Positions 47,256 through 58,060 of a DNA stretch of 64,000 nucleotides are shown one piece after another. A program made the position numbers and the translations under genes. The notes under the pieces are model-generated. The model saw nothing but the letters and a program-made list of their open reading frames with translations. It was not told where the DNA came from and did no database searches. Each line of letters starts with the position of its first letter. The first letter of the stretch is position 1. The stretch is from contig JAMXDE010000016.1 in the NCBI GenBank assembly GCA_026770025.1, positions 62,001 through 126,000 on the forward strand, read 5' to 3'. The stretch comes from Craspedostauros australis (lineage: Eukaryota; Bacillariophyta; Bacillariophyceae; Mastogloiales; Achnanthaceae).

Positions 47256-48845
47256 ATGCCACCTCTTTCCAGCACTTCATCCATCATGCCGACCAACTCA
47301 TCAGCGACACCGCCGATCCGGCCATCGCCACGTATCCCGGTCGAGTTGCAAAAGGTATTCCTGGCATCCCAGGCCGGCGCAAATGTCGAGGAAATCAGTG
47401 CGCCGAAGAGGGGTCTCGGGTTCAAGATCTTCCGTCGTCTTGGCATGGGCACCGCCAACAAGCGGAAGAAATTCGCCAAGATGAGAGCCCCATCGTTTTC
47501 ATCCCTCATGTCCGAACGCAGTTCCGAGACCGCAGGTTCGCAATCCAAGCGGATCATCCAGCGTCAAGAACAAAAACAGGTGCGTCGAACTGTCGCTGCT
47601 CTGCTCCCTTCCACATTGTGCTACGAATACTGCACGTTCATCTCCCGCAGACTTGCGCCTAAGTACATTGGATGTTGTTGCCCGCTTTTCATCCTGCGTG
47701 CACCACGAATGATGCCACAAGGGGTTCAAGTGCAACGAAACAAATGACACGAAACGAAGTGATGCACAGCAAACTCATCGATCCGCATTCATTTCTCTTT
47801 GTCGCTCTGCCTATTCGTACTCGTGGGAGTATCATACATCGCATTGCTCTACCCTACCCTACTCTACTCCACTCCGCATTTCATCGGGATCATCCCAACT
47901 TTTGGCGCGTGCTCTGTGGCGGTGCAGAAAAAAGTCGTTGAACTTGATTCTCCGCAAACCTTCCTGGACAAAGAATTGCAAGCAAGAGGGTACTCCATAA
48001 AGAAGTACTGCAGCTTGGAGGGCGGGTACTACTGCCGACCAACGTCCTTGCAGCAAGCAAGCTACGGAAGCGCCCTCAGCCAGGCCGTGCGAGCATCCGA
48101 TGCCTCCACCCTTCGAAAAATCTTTGACGCTGGACTGTCCCCAAACCCATGCAACAACTACGGAGAATCCTTGGTCCACATGGTCTGTCGCCGAGGCGAC
48201 GCCAAGCTGCTGCGCGTCATGCGCAGCGCCGGTTGTTCTATGCAAGTGACTGATGATTACGGCAGGACGCCGTTGCATGATGCATGCTGGAGAGCAGACG
48301 CAAACTTTGAAGCCGTGAGCATGATCCTGGAGGCGGACAAGAATTTGATCAATCTTCTGGATTGTCGTGGCGCCGCCCCGTTATCCTATGTCGGAAGTGA
48401 GAGGTACGGCGTCTGGATTGAGTTCTTGAAGTCCAAGCTCGACCGCTACTGGCCCCGCCGGCAGATACTGCCAGGAGAAGACCCATTCGATGACATGCCG
48501 CCATTATGCCGCAGACAACCTCATTCGACACCCATTCAGGATCCAGATCACGCCCTCCCCCTGGACGTCGCGGCGCTGGTGGCCAATGGGCGGATGAAAC
48601 CTGAAGATACACTGTACCTGGACGATGACTCGGACGATAGCTCTTGTGGCTCCTACGATAGCTCCTACGACGGCAGCGACAGCGAGTTTGACGACGACGA
48701 CAGCTACGACAGCGACGAGGATTCGACATCGGACTTTGATGAGACAGAAATGGCCGAGTTCTGCCTCCGAGCTGGAGGGCCAATGGCTGTCGCAAATAAA
48801 TGCTTCGGCGGAATGGAACGTGGCATGCCTCTCAAGACCCAGTGA
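47256..48845 (+). CDS. Ankyrin-repeat protein, paralogue A (join 47256..47579, 47928..48845)
   Basis: Two exons encode 413 residues. Exon 1 has one copy of a short motif, PRIPVELQKVFLASQAGANV, followed by a basic stretch. Exon 2 starts with LDSPQTFLDKELQARGYS and a Cys/Tyr-rich linker. About three to four ankyrin repeats follow (about 154-278). They include YGESLVHMVCRRGD and YGRTPLHDACW. An Asp/Ser/Tyr-rich acidic linker comes next, then a C-terminal motif EFCLRAGGPMAVANKC. The repeats probably bind a protein partner. No enzyme domain, signal peptide or membrane segment is visible. It is clearly paralogous to the gene at 55891-57744, with the intron at the same place (phase 0, just before the LDSPQ segment). 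Confidence 0.87.
47580..47927 (+). other. Intron of ankyrin gene A
   Basis: This is a 348 bp phase-0 intron with donor gtgcgt and acceptor gcag. It lies at the same coding position as the 231 bp intron of paralogue B. Confidence 0.85.
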
Positions 48846-50122
48846 TGCGAATCATGTCACTGACTTCACTCCTCCATATTGGCGCACAGGCAGTGGGCTC
48901 GTCATGATCGCACCATGGCATCCACGCCATGTATAACAAGAGACGTCGTGCACGATCGCACCGTCGTCGCAGTCATGACTGGAATGGCCGCAGCAGCAAG
49001 GACAAGGGAAGTCCACCGTCGCACACAGATGATGGTGTTGCTTCAGCATCGTGCGTTGGCACAAGAATGGGGAAAAGAAGAAAACTGCACCAACAGCAGG
49101 TCTACAGGAAAACCGACAGGGGAGCCATCGGCAAGGAATACGCACGTATTATGCACAGGAAGCACAACCTCGAGGAGTCCAGCAGGGTGAGCCGATGAGA
49201 AGGGCAGAGATGCGAGGATGATGGCGTTGAGTACGGCAATGCCGCGGCAACGGTATGTCTTCACAACCAAACAAAAAGTGCACGAGTCAAAATTACCGGC
49301 TTTACTTCCAACTACTCTCCACATCTTCCTTGGAAGATGTGGAGAGGACGTCGAGAGCACTTTTTGGTGAGACACACCTCTCCATACGAGTAGAGTCCGC
49401 GCAGAGCTTTTAGAGACGGTGCAACTGCGTCGATCGTGACTGCGTTGATGATGATGATGATGATCCTCATCGTCATCATGATCTCCATGATCGCTATCGC
49501 AGTTGCACACAAACGTCATGGAACAATCTGCAGCACTTACATGCAGCACGTATCACCAACGACGTGACGGTGTGTTTGTGCAGCAGTATTGGATCTTCGA
49601 ACGAAAGCGAGCCGGAGCAGAGACCTGGTAAGCCTGCCAGCGACAATTCCTCACGCCGAAATCATCCTTTCCAGGAAGACGCCAAACGACGGAGTCACAA
49701 CATCCTACAAGTACTCACGTACTTGTTGGATCACTCTGTTCTACGTACATCGTTTCGTGTCGTAATACCAATGCTGAGGGAAAGAAATCCGCATCCACGC
49801 ATGCGCGCACATACATGCATACTAGTACATAATGGCACGAGTGAATAGCACATCAGAACATGGTACATACTGCGCATCGACTCCCGCACATGATACATAC
49901 GTAGGCGTAGAGTGGGTACAAACACAAAGGATGCCGACATACTGTGTATCAGACCTACCTACATACGAGTATGTACAACGAGCAGAATGGTCTCCAGCTG
50001 GTTGGATTATGAGAGTACTTTCTGCAGTTAGTTGAAGGGTGGTCATAGCCTCCCCTTGATGGAATCGAGGCGTAACATGCTCTGGAACAATCAACATTGC
50101 GGAGATCGTACGGCTAGAGATA
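48846..50122. other. Intergenic, convergent 3' ends
   Basis: About 1.3 kb lies between ankyrin gene A and the Nudix gene. It holds a 32 bp near-perfect palindrome (separate entry) and a gat/cat-rich stretch at 49446-49495. Many tacgta/tacgag words occur from 49700 to 50160. No credible gene was seen. Confidence 0.5.
49315..49346. repeat. 15-bp perfect inverted repeat with 2-nt spacer
   Basis: The arms are ctctccacatcttcc and ggaagatgtggagag, separated by tt. As RNA or extruded DNA it would form a very stable hairpin. It could be part of a 3' end, a small-RNA precursor or the trace of an element. The flanks do not decide between these. Confidence 0.7.
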
Positions 50123-51451
50123 TCACAGCAGCGGACGTTGGTAATCGTACGAGGAAGAGTACTCGTACTCGCATGGTGGCATGAATAGTTCTTCCAGCGC
50201 AAAGAGACTGCCTTGTGCCAAGCCGAAGACATCCGGAGAGCTACTGTTGCTACCACCAACGGCACTTCTGCATGTCACCCGTGGGTAAATGCCAACCAAT
50301 TCATTCATCCCAACAGCTGTTTCAGAAGGCAATGCTGTCGCTGTAGCTATAGAGGCAGCTGTAGTTGTATCAAATGGTGTGGATGGTACCGCAGGCAAGC
50401 GTGCAGGCAGCTTTACTTCTTGCAAAGCTCGCATCAGTTCGTCTTCGCTTGGTGTCATGGAGGCTGATATAATTCGCTGACATTGCTCTCGTGAAGCCCA
50501 CACGGCACATTCCACTTCCTCCGGGCAAAGATCGAGTTCATCGCCGATGCCAGCCACGCCGTGATACCTCACTGAAACCTTCCCTCGACAATACACAACA
50601 ATATGATGAGCCTTGATTGGCGTACCCGCTTCGGACATTGTGGGATAGACCGACTCCCAGATGCAAGTGGGTTGGATGGAACCACGATCCATGATCAAAC
50701 CAGTCTCTTCCTTCACTTCCCTGCAAACCGCATCTAGGATCGACTCGTTCGGTTCCAGGGTTCCGCCCGGAAGCACCCACGCGCCTGGGAATGATCGCAT
50801 GTAGCGAGGACGACGCGTGATGAGGATTCGTCCATCGTCATCCATCGGGATCCCGACCACCGCCAGCTGAACGAACTCTTTCCGCAACGATCCGTCGGCT
50901 ACTGCCTTTTCTGTTGCCCGGCGTGCAGCATCTTGGGTCGTTGGGCATGGCATAGAGCTCATCGTTGGGAAGTCCCGTGCACGACCGAATGGAATCCACT
51001 GCCGCGTCTGCTGCTGCTGCTGCGCCATCATGGAGGTATCATTCTTCCCGGTTGCGAGGCTAGTATCCCCGGCATTTGGATCCGTCTGTGATGGTTGCTG
51101 CGAGTGGGAGAAAGAATGATCAGGACTCGGGGCGCACTGTTCCAGACTCAGGGCATCGCTGACAGAAGCAAACGATGGGGGCAAACGTGTTAGCATTCTA
51201 TCATAATGAGACGGTCGTCGTTGCCGCTTCTGCTGTTGCTCCTGCTCACGCCGTTGCTGCGATGCGGACTGACAGACCGCATAGTGCAACACACGGTTAT
51301 CACTCGTGTGGCTGCTGTCTGTGACGAAAGGATCTGTTCTGTCGACCTGCGCTTGTCGCAAAGCATCAAAGACAGACATGCCGAATCGACACGGCTGCGA
51401 GCCAACGAAGACTTGTGCCTTGGGAGCATTGCGCATGAACGGGACGATCAT
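50123..51451 (-). CDS. NUDT17: NUDT17-like Nudix hydrolase
   Basis: The protein has 442 residues from the ATG at 51451. The frame is open up to 51565, but MIVPFMRNAPKAQVFVG fits the N-terminus better than the Cys/Trp-rich extension. The Nudix box is seen as GGTLEPNESILDAVCREVKE followed by ETGL (about 229-252), with all Glu residues needed for metal binding. It is preceded by ILITRRPRYMRSFPGAWVLP and followed by IWESVYP and KAHHIVVYCRGKV. This order (TRR...W-PGG...WESxYP...HHIVxY) matches the animal NUDT17 group, whose substrate is uncertain (mRNA cap or nucleotide diphosphates). A long Gln/Ser-rich insert of about 120 residues separates the N-terminal segment from the Nudix core. Confidence 0.82.
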   Translation of the reverse strand: MIVPFMRNAPKAQVFVGSQPCRFGMSVFDALRQAQVDRTDPFVTDSSHTSDNRVLHYAVCQSASQQRREQEQQQKRQRRPSHYDRMLTRLPPSFASVSDALSLEQCAPSPDHSFSHSQQPSQTDPNAGDTSLATGKNDTSMMAQQQQQTRQWIPFGRARDFPTMSSMPCPTTQDAARRATEKAVADGSLRKEFVQLAVVGIPMDDDGRILITRRPRYMRSFPGAWVLPGGTLEPNESILDAVCREVKEETGLIMDRGSIQPTCIWESVYPTMSEAGTPIKAHHIVVYCRGKVSVRYHGVAGIGDELDLCPEEVECAVWASREQCQRIISASMTPSEDELMRALQEVKLPARLPAVPSTPFDTTTAASIATATALPSETAVGMNELVGIYPRVTCRSAVGGSNSSSPDVFGLAQGSLFALEELFMPPCEYEYSSSYDYQRPLL

Positions 51452-51973
51452 TGCGATTGTTGTGTGTGCGCATGTGCATGCCTTTTTTCGTTCTGTTCTT
51501 ATGGGGCGAATTGATGGCAAAGATACCATACTATCGTACTCGCACCACCACAGTACGACTAACATAGTCGTACACCTACAAATACCGGCGTGCGACTACT
51601 CGCAGTTGTATTTTAGATCGTCTCATGGCTCGTACTACAATGAAATCAAGGCGCCACTCGTTTTGAGAGTATTCCAGGTCGCACAAGAAGCTCTGCTGCA
51701 GCATGTTGCTCAATTGCATCTCAAGAAGGCATTCCAATACGTCATGAAATGACCACCACTTCTAACATGCTGTGCACATATAATACTAGTACTTTTACCC
51801 TACTGGATTATGCTTGACAATGGTTAGCGCCCTTCCCTCTTGTCGACCATCGATGGCACTTCGCATGCTTTGTGTAAAAACTTCTCTCTTTTTGCCAAAC
51901 ACACTCACACTCACTCACTCATGGAGGGGAGTGTAGAGCAAGCAGTCCTCCTCAACACCACGAGTGGTTGAGC
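51452..51973. promoter_or_regulatory. Spacer upstream of the Nudix gene
   Basis: About 0.5 kb holds the Nudix promoter and the 3'UTR of the TPR gene. It contains tcgtactcgcacc and actagtac words and an acactcactcact run at about 51903-51920. No gene was seen. Confidence 0.45.
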
Positions 51974-54124
51974 TCATGGACTCTGAACCTGCGGGACAGC
52001 CCGCACTGCTTCCATCATGGCTGGATCGGACATGGCCTTCCTAGCTATGCTTTGCATCTCTGGATCCTCCATGAGTTCAGAGTTGGGATTGTTCAGTGCC
52101 TTCTTCGCCATCAGGTGCATGTCCGGGTCGTTCAGGAGTCGCCTGACATCCGAGTGAACCTTGCCGCCCTTCTGGTTGTTCTGCTGCTCCAGCTTCAGCT
52201 TGGCCTTTGCAAGGTACGACTTCGACGCTGCGTTCTCAGGATCGTGCTGCAATGCGGATGTGTAGGCCCGGATGGCGCCCTTGAAGTCGTTCATGAAGAA
52301 TCGCGACAGCCCCAGCCTGGCGTGGGCCTTGCCGTAGGAGGGCTTCATCTTCAACGCCTGTTCCGAATCATTGGCCGCCTCCGCGTATCTTTCGAGGTAG
52401 CACAGTGCTGCCGCACGGTTTGAGTAGTAGACATGAGAGTGCGGTCCCTTCGGGCTCAGGTCCAGGGCGGCCGAGTAGGCCTCGTACGCCATCTTGTACT
52501 CCCTGTTGGCCATGTGCGCGTTACCTCGCACCTTGTGCTTCTCTGCTTCCTTCAGATCGAGCTTGGCGTCGTAGTGCGTGCGGGTATCCTGCGACGATTT
52601 ACGACCTCTCTGCGACTTGTCCCATTCGGAAACGACCGAGAAGCTCTGCCCAGCCAGGCTCATGTTGTCCACGGCATCACCGCTCGCTGCCAGTCGCTTG
52701 GCCGCCTTCTCTAGGTAGGATTTCGAGCTTTTGTTATCGGGTTCGTATTTCAAGGCGACCGTGTACGCCTCCATCGCAAGTCTGTAGTTTCCCAGAAGGA
52801 AGTGTGCAAGTCCAAGACGCGCATGGGCCTTGCCGTAGTTCGGCTTCAGGGCGAGGGAACGCTCCGAGTCCAAGATCGCCTCGTTGAACTTCTTCATGCT
52901 CAGCAGCGCCGCTGCTCGATTGCTGAAGTAAACGTGCGAGTTGGGACCAGATGGGCTCAGCTTGAGCGCCTTTGTGTACGCATTGGCCGCCTCCTGGTAC
53001 TCCTTCTTTTGCATGTACGCGTTCCCATTGGACTTCAGCTTCTCCGCCTCCTCGAGATCTTCTGGATTGACCGCTGGAGCTGGTTCTGACGACTTCGATC
53101 CGCGGCCGGAAGGTGCCAGTCGTTTCGACAAGTCTGAAACGGCAGAAGGTTGTGAAGCTGCGCGTGGTTGCTGCTGCTGTTGCTGATGATGGTACGCCAT
53201 GGTGTGGGCACCCTCGTCATCCTCTCCGCGGCGTTGACGCACCGAGCGGATGCGATCCATCCGACGTTGCTGCACCAAATCGAAGCTTTCCGAGACCACA
53301 GAAGCCTGCATGTCGCCCGAGCGTGCCTTTGATGCCAGCTTAGTGCGGAATTTGGCCACGACCTTCGAGAAGCGGTCTTCGTACACCTCCTTCTTTCGCG
53401 CGATGCGGTGGGCCTCGTCCGTTGGATCCGCTCGCGGTGTCTCGTTGTCCGGGTCGCGGAAGAAGCCCTTGCTCTTGACAGCGTGCACAAACTGCTCGAA
53501 CAACGGCGATGTGATCATCTCGCTTTCCGCTCTGGCTCTGCTCCTGCCTTGCAGTGCGGAGAGACCCGCAGCCGCGATCTCCGCCAGACCGAGCGGGCCA
53601 TGCAATGATGGGCCACTGGCCAGCCCGTTGAGCGGGTACTGACGATGGAGGTTGGATGGATGGCTGTCGTCGTAATCGTACCACCCGTAGTTGTGCTCCT
53701 GATTCTTCTCCTCCTCGTGCGGGCTCTCGCTGTACAGCACTTCCCTCGTCATTGTCTCGATGTCAGGGAAGTGCGTGACGTCGTCGAAGATGTCCGGATG
53801 CGGCAGCTCCTTGCGGAAGTCTGAGATCTGCTCTCGCGTCCTCTCTATGAAGGGATCGTTGCTGTTGACGACATGCAGCGTCGGCGGCCCCACGAACGCC
53901 CTGTTGAGGCTGTAGATGGCAACGCTGAGATAGTCTGCGTGCAGTCCCTCCGCCTCGAACAGGTCCTGCGGATCGTAGGAGCGGCGCAGCTCGCGGAGGT
54001 AGTCCAAGCAGAGGAGCACCATCTCGGCCTCCGACGGGATGTCGACCTCATCCATCATCTCGTCCATGCCGCCGTCTTGTTGCTCGTTCATCCTTGATGG
54101 TGGTGGCTGACGATATTCCTCCAT
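51974..54124 (-). CDS. SGT-like co-chaperone with two TPR domains
   Basis: The protein has 716 residues. An N-terminal helical part (VLLCLDYLRELRR ... YLSVAIYSLNRAF, about 30-80) resembles the SGT dimerisation domain. A long variable region follows. Two TPR triplets come next, at about 351-460 and 520-625. They share NAYMQKKEYQEAANAYTKAL / NAHMANREYKMAYEAYSAAL, HVYFSNRAAALLSM / HVYYSNRAAALCYL and YGKAHARLGLAHF / YGKAHARLGLSRF. A C-terminal DP-rich segment (RRLLNDPDMHLMAKKALNNP, then DPEMQSIARKAMSDP) is of STI1/DP type. Such proteins link Hsp70/Hsp90 or hydrophobic clients during folding and tail-anchored protein delivery. Ordinary SGT has one TPR domain, so this one looks internally duplicated. 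Cytosolic: no signal peptide. Confidence 0.85.
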   Translation of the reverse strand: MEEYRQPPPSRMNEQQDGGMDEMMDEVDIPSEAEMVLLCLDYLRELRRSYDPQDLFEAEGLHADYLSVAIYSLNRAFVGPPTLHVVNSNDPFIERTREQISDFRKELPHPDIFDDVTHFPDIETMTREVLYSESPHEEEKNQEHNYGWYDYDDSHPSNLHRQYPLNGLASGPSLHGPLGLAEIAAAGLSALQGRSRARAESEMITSPLFEQFVHAVKSKGFFRDPDNETPRADPTDEAHRIARKKEVYEDRFSKVVAKFRTKLASKARSGDMQASVVSESFDLVQQRRMDRIRSVRQRRGEDDEGAHTMAYHHQQQQQQPRAASQPSAVSDLSKRLAPSGRGSKSSEPAPAVNPEDLEEAEKLKSNGNAYMQKKEYQEAANAYTKALKLSPSGPNSHVYFSNRAAALLSMKKFNEAILDSERSLALKPNYGKAHARLGLAHFLLGNYRLAMEAYTVALKYEPDNKSSKSYLEKAAKRLAASGDAVDNMSLAGQSFSVVSEWDKSQRGRKSSQDTRTHYDAKLDLKEAEKHKVRGNAHMANREYKMAYEAYSAALDLSPKGPHSHVYYSNRAAALCYLERYAEAANDSEQALKMKPSYGKAHARLGLSRFFMNDFKGAIRAYTSALQHDPENAASKSYLAKAKLKLEQQNNQKGGKVHSDVRRLLNDPDMHLMAKKALNNPNSELMEDPEMQSIARKAMSDPAMMEAVRAVPQVQSP

Positions 54125-54822
54125 CGTCTTGCACGGTGCTCGCGCCAGAGTCCTCTTGTGTTGCTGCTGCTGTTGCTGCTGCTGCTGTTGCTGCTGTCTG
54201 TGTTCTTCGAGATACGAATGCCAATTCGAGTACTCTGCTGGTGGTCGTGGTGCTGATGGTGTCTTGCGGATTGAATGCTTCTGCTTCTGTTGCTCGACGC
54301 AAGTCCACTCAACTCAAGTGAGGCAAAGTCACGGCAGCACGGGGCAAGGTAAGACGAGGTAAGACGAGACAAGTCCGGGAAGAAAGTTGTGGTGGGATAC
54401 GTGCGCGTCTTTCTGTCTTCACTCACACCACCTCGTCTCTTGCGGCAACTGATGTCGAGCCAATGGTTTCCAATGATACCACACGCCACACGAACAAACT
54501 GAGGTTTCAAACCTCGCCTTCGTGACGCAACGCATGGTTAATACTATACAAAACGTCTATTTAACGGATAAATGGACACAACCTCGCTAACTTACAATCG
54601 GGCAATGGTTGCCTGCTGCGGAAGAACGGAAAGCACATGTATGTCAACGGATGCAAATAGCCGAAAAAGGACCGTTGGGCGTGAGGCTGATTGATTTGAG
54701 AAATTCGAACGCAGTCTTCCATCACAAGGCGAGATTTCGAACTGGGATGTGATGAACCTGGAGAACGGTAACTTGAGTGATAGTATAGTAGAGTATGATA
54801 GTACACATTAAGGCAAAAATCT

Positions 54823-54851
54823 AGAGAGAGAGAGAGAGAGAGAGTGTGTGT
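54823..54851 (+). repeat. (AG)n/(TG)n microsatellite
   Basis: An uninterrupted ag run followed by gtgtgtgt, in the spacer upstream of ankyrin gene B. Confidence 0.85.
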
Positions 54852-55783
54852 ACTTCACTCCCTTCTCCGCTTTACTCTACTCTACTCGCTCTATCTATCT
54901 ATCCATCTGTCTCTTTGGAGAGGCTCTCGTTCCCATCCACAAGCGTGGCCGTTCTCCTTTTTCCTTCGCTCGTGCAACAGCAACACGCCTCTTTTTCATG
55001 TTGGGTTCTCGTTGTTGGTCTGAATCGTGCCAGCAAATTGGGAATCGTGTTGTGGTCTGTATCCATAGACTGCCATCGAATGTAGGAGTAGGGTCGACGA
55101 CACACTTCGTTTTGCTCTCGTCGCTCGTGTCGCATTCATGCGTTGGCGAGATGCTGTGCCACTCGTGGTGGTTTGTGCCCACGCTCGTATGTACGTACTA
55201 GTACGACCTACCTTGCAAACGCGCGCAGTACACACAAACAAGCACCAGATGGCCACAGAAAAAGAGCCGTTTCACGATCTATCCCGTTTTCTTTCCAATA
55301 TTTAACCTGCAGAAAGTGCCGCTTCCCACAAACACGCAGCACTTTTGTCGTCACAGGTCATACCACGTTTCCTGACATGGCATCGGCCAACGCTCAGACG
55401 ATGACCACGACACGAAATGCACTTTTCTTCGCACACAACACGCATTTGTTCGTATCTCCTCGTCTCTGACGTGTCCACACCCGTCACATTTTCACCTCCC
55501 GAACGCAAATGAAGAAGCGACGCTCCAACACACGCCACACTCCGTGCGAAAGAGTCAGAGAAGGTTGCGGGAAGTCTGTGCTGAAGAGAGGCGTTTGTGT
55601 TGCAACTTCCGCAAGAGGAGCTGATCGACTTCGACCTGGCAACAACGCACTCTTGCTTGTCGACCACGAGGCAGAGAGTTGTACGTGCATACTCTGCATA
55701 AAAACAACTCCCATCAGAAACACAACATCGAAGCAACGAAGCATCGCCACCACCCAGCAGATCATCTCTTGCTTCCATCGCCT

Positions 55784-55818
55784 CAATTCAATTCAATTCA
55801 ATTCAATTCAATTCAATT
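55784..55818 (+). repeat. (AATTC)n pentanucleotide repeat
   Basis: About seven direct aattc units just upstream of the start codon of ankyrin gene B, probably in its 5'UTR or core promoter. It is a likely length-variable site. Confidence 0.88.
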
Positions 55819-55890
55819 GGAGTACTCCAATCCAATTCACACACTCAGTTCACCACTTCTTCTCCGTACACCAACGCAACACTCGCAAAG

Positions 55891-57744
55891 ATGGGAGGCC
55901 CACGCGTTCCGAAGGCGCTGCAGAAGATCTTCCTCATGGCCCAGAGAGGACATGATGTCGACAAGCCACCAGAAAGCCTAGGCAGCAAAATCTTCCCTCA
56001 CAGATACGCCAAGCGCAAGAGCAAAGGACCTCGTATCCCCGCTGCTCTGCAAAATATCTTCCTCAGGTCGCAGAAGGGCGAGGATGTGGTGGAAGCACCG
56101 AAGAATGGCGTGGCCACCAAGACCTTCAACGGCTTCGTGAGCGATGCTGAGTCCTCTGTTGGGACTGCAACCTTGCAACGCCGCGAGACTGCAGCGGAGG
56201 CAAGCCGCAGAGCCATCAAGAACAAGCCGAAGGAGGCGAAGAATGAGGTGAGTTGGTTTGAATGAAAAGTGCGAGGCGCTGGTTGTTGTGGAGTATACTC
56301 GTGGCACTATTCTCGTTGCCAGAGTGCCACATGTGAGTCTGGCTTTGTGTTGGACCTTGAACACGTATATCTGGCCCTGGAGGCTCACACACCACACATC
56401 AATGTTCCATCCCCTACCCTCTGTGCCCAACTACGCCAACCAACGAACAAACCGCCTACACACAACTTCCAATCACAGGCATCCCTGGACTCGCCTCAAG
56501 CTTTCCTTGACAAGGAACTCACCGAGAGAGGTTACTCGACCAAGAAGTACTGCAGTCTGGAAACGGCCTACTTCAACAGACCTACCGAATACCAGACGTC
56601 CAGCTACGGAAGCGTACTCAAGGCTGCCGTCTGCAAATCGGATGCCGTTCTCCTCCAGAAGCTTCTGGACACTGGTCTCTCACCCAACCCTTGCAACAGC
56701 TTCGGAGAATCTTTGGTCCACATGGTGTGTCGCAAGGGTGATCACAGAGTGCTGCAGGTCCTCCTGCGATCCAACTGCTCCCTCCAGGTCACAGACGACT
56801 TCGGGAAGACGCCGTTGCACGATGCCTGCTGGAGGGCGGAGCCATCCTTCGATACCCTGTCCCTGATCCTGGACAGCGACCGGGACTTGGTGAACATCCT
56901 GGATACTCGCGGGTCATCCCCACTGTCCTACATCCGGCGTGAGAACTACGCAGCGTACATCAACTTCTTCCGATCGAAGATGGATCAATTCTGGCCACGC
57001 AGGGATGTGGCAGCGGAAGGCGAAGAGCTGGCGCCGTTGCTATGCACGCGCAAACCTCATTCAATGCCAATCCGCGATCCTCCCGGTGCATTGACGATGC
57101 ACATGGCGAAGATGGTGTCGAATGGGCAGATCCCGCCCGAGGACATTCTGAATGCAGCGAATGAGTCTGACAGTGACACGGCATCGTACATGACATTCAG
57201 CTCTCGAGGAGTCAGCACATATGCTGGGTCATATGCTGGATCACGCGAGGACAACGATGATGACTCTTTCAGCGATAGTGACAGCGATAGCAGCTACTAC
57301 AGTGATGACGACGAATACGACAGCGACAGCGACGATGATAGTGAGCTGTATCGAGATGCCGAACGCATCGTGGGCGGTGGCAGAATGGGTGGAGGCGTTG
57401 GCACTGGAGCTGGAGTTAGAGCTGGCACGGTCATCAAAAATTTTCCCGCGCTTCAAGCACGCCTGCAGCTGCCACTGGAGCCTCAGCCTAGCATCCAGAC
57501 TAGCATCCCACAAAAGGAACGACAGCAGCAGGAGCAACAGCCTCGGCCCGCATTCCCAACCCCTCCGGTGACACACGTGTCGAAGATGGTCTATCTCAGT
57601 GATGATAGCGACTACAGCTCGGATGATTATTCCGATTACTACGAGAACGAGATCGACAATGACGAGTTGCGAGAGTTCTCGATGCGTGCAGGAGGGCCGC
57701 TGGCTGTGGCACGAAGATGCATCGCGAGGCAGGAAAGAGATTGA
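55891..57744 (+). CDS. Ankyrin-repeat protein, paralogue B (join 55891..56247, 56479..57744)
   Basis: Two exons encode 540 residues. Exon 1 has two copies of the N-terminal motif seen once in paralogue A: PRVPKALQKIFLMAQRGHDV and PRIPAALQNIFLRSQKGEDV. Exon 2 carries LDSPQAFLDKELTERGYS and ankyrin repeats at about 162-290. They include FGESLVHMVCRKGD and FGKTPLHDACW. A long Asp/Ser/Tyr acidic region, a Gln/Pro stretch, a second acidic run and the C-terminal motif EFSMRAGGPLAVARRC follow. The intron (phase 0) sits at the same place as in A. A protein-binding role is likely. No catalytic domain, signal peptide or membrane span is seen. The C-terminal half is about 115 residues longer than in A. 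Confidence 0.88.
56248..56478 (+). other. Intron of ankyrin gene B
   Basis: This is a 231 bp phase-0 intron with donor gtgagt and acceptor acag. The frame happens to be open through part of it, but splicing aligns the protein with paralogue A. Confidence 0.87.
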
Positions 57745-58060
57745 GTCGTCAAATTGGAAGAGGAAGAGTAGAATACGAAGTGCACACTTGAAGAATAATA
57801 GCTGTTCAACGTTAGAAAGTATGCAGAGTGATGCTCACCGTTGTACTCTGCTCTGCACGCAACGTGTTTCACGGCACGTGCAACTACGTATGTATTGCAT
57901 GTACTCTACTCGTCTGCAAGCACCATTTCGCACTCATGCATAGTCTTCTCCCACCGCAATGGCGCCAAGAGCAGCAGCATATTTCTATCGACGTAGTGGA
58001 CCATTGTTTGCCAATGTACGGGTATGCAGATATGGGACATACCCACACCGTCGTTCTAAT
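57745..58060. other. Intergenic, convergent 3' ends
   Basis: A short spacer between ankyrin gene B and the glycosyltransferase gene. It contains only 3'UTR-like sequence; no gene was seen. Confidence 0.5.

Larger units (their letters stand above)
54125..55890. promoter_or_regulatory. Divergent region between the TPR gene and ankyrin gene B
   Basis: About 1.8 kb lies between divergent starts. It holds gctgctgttgctgctg repeats at 54160-54200, an (AG)n run at 54823-54844 leading into gtgtgtgt, and an (AATTC)n tract at 55784-55818 about 70 bases before the ankyrin start. The open frames present (158 codons on minus at 55302-55778) do not look coding. Confidence 0.5.
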
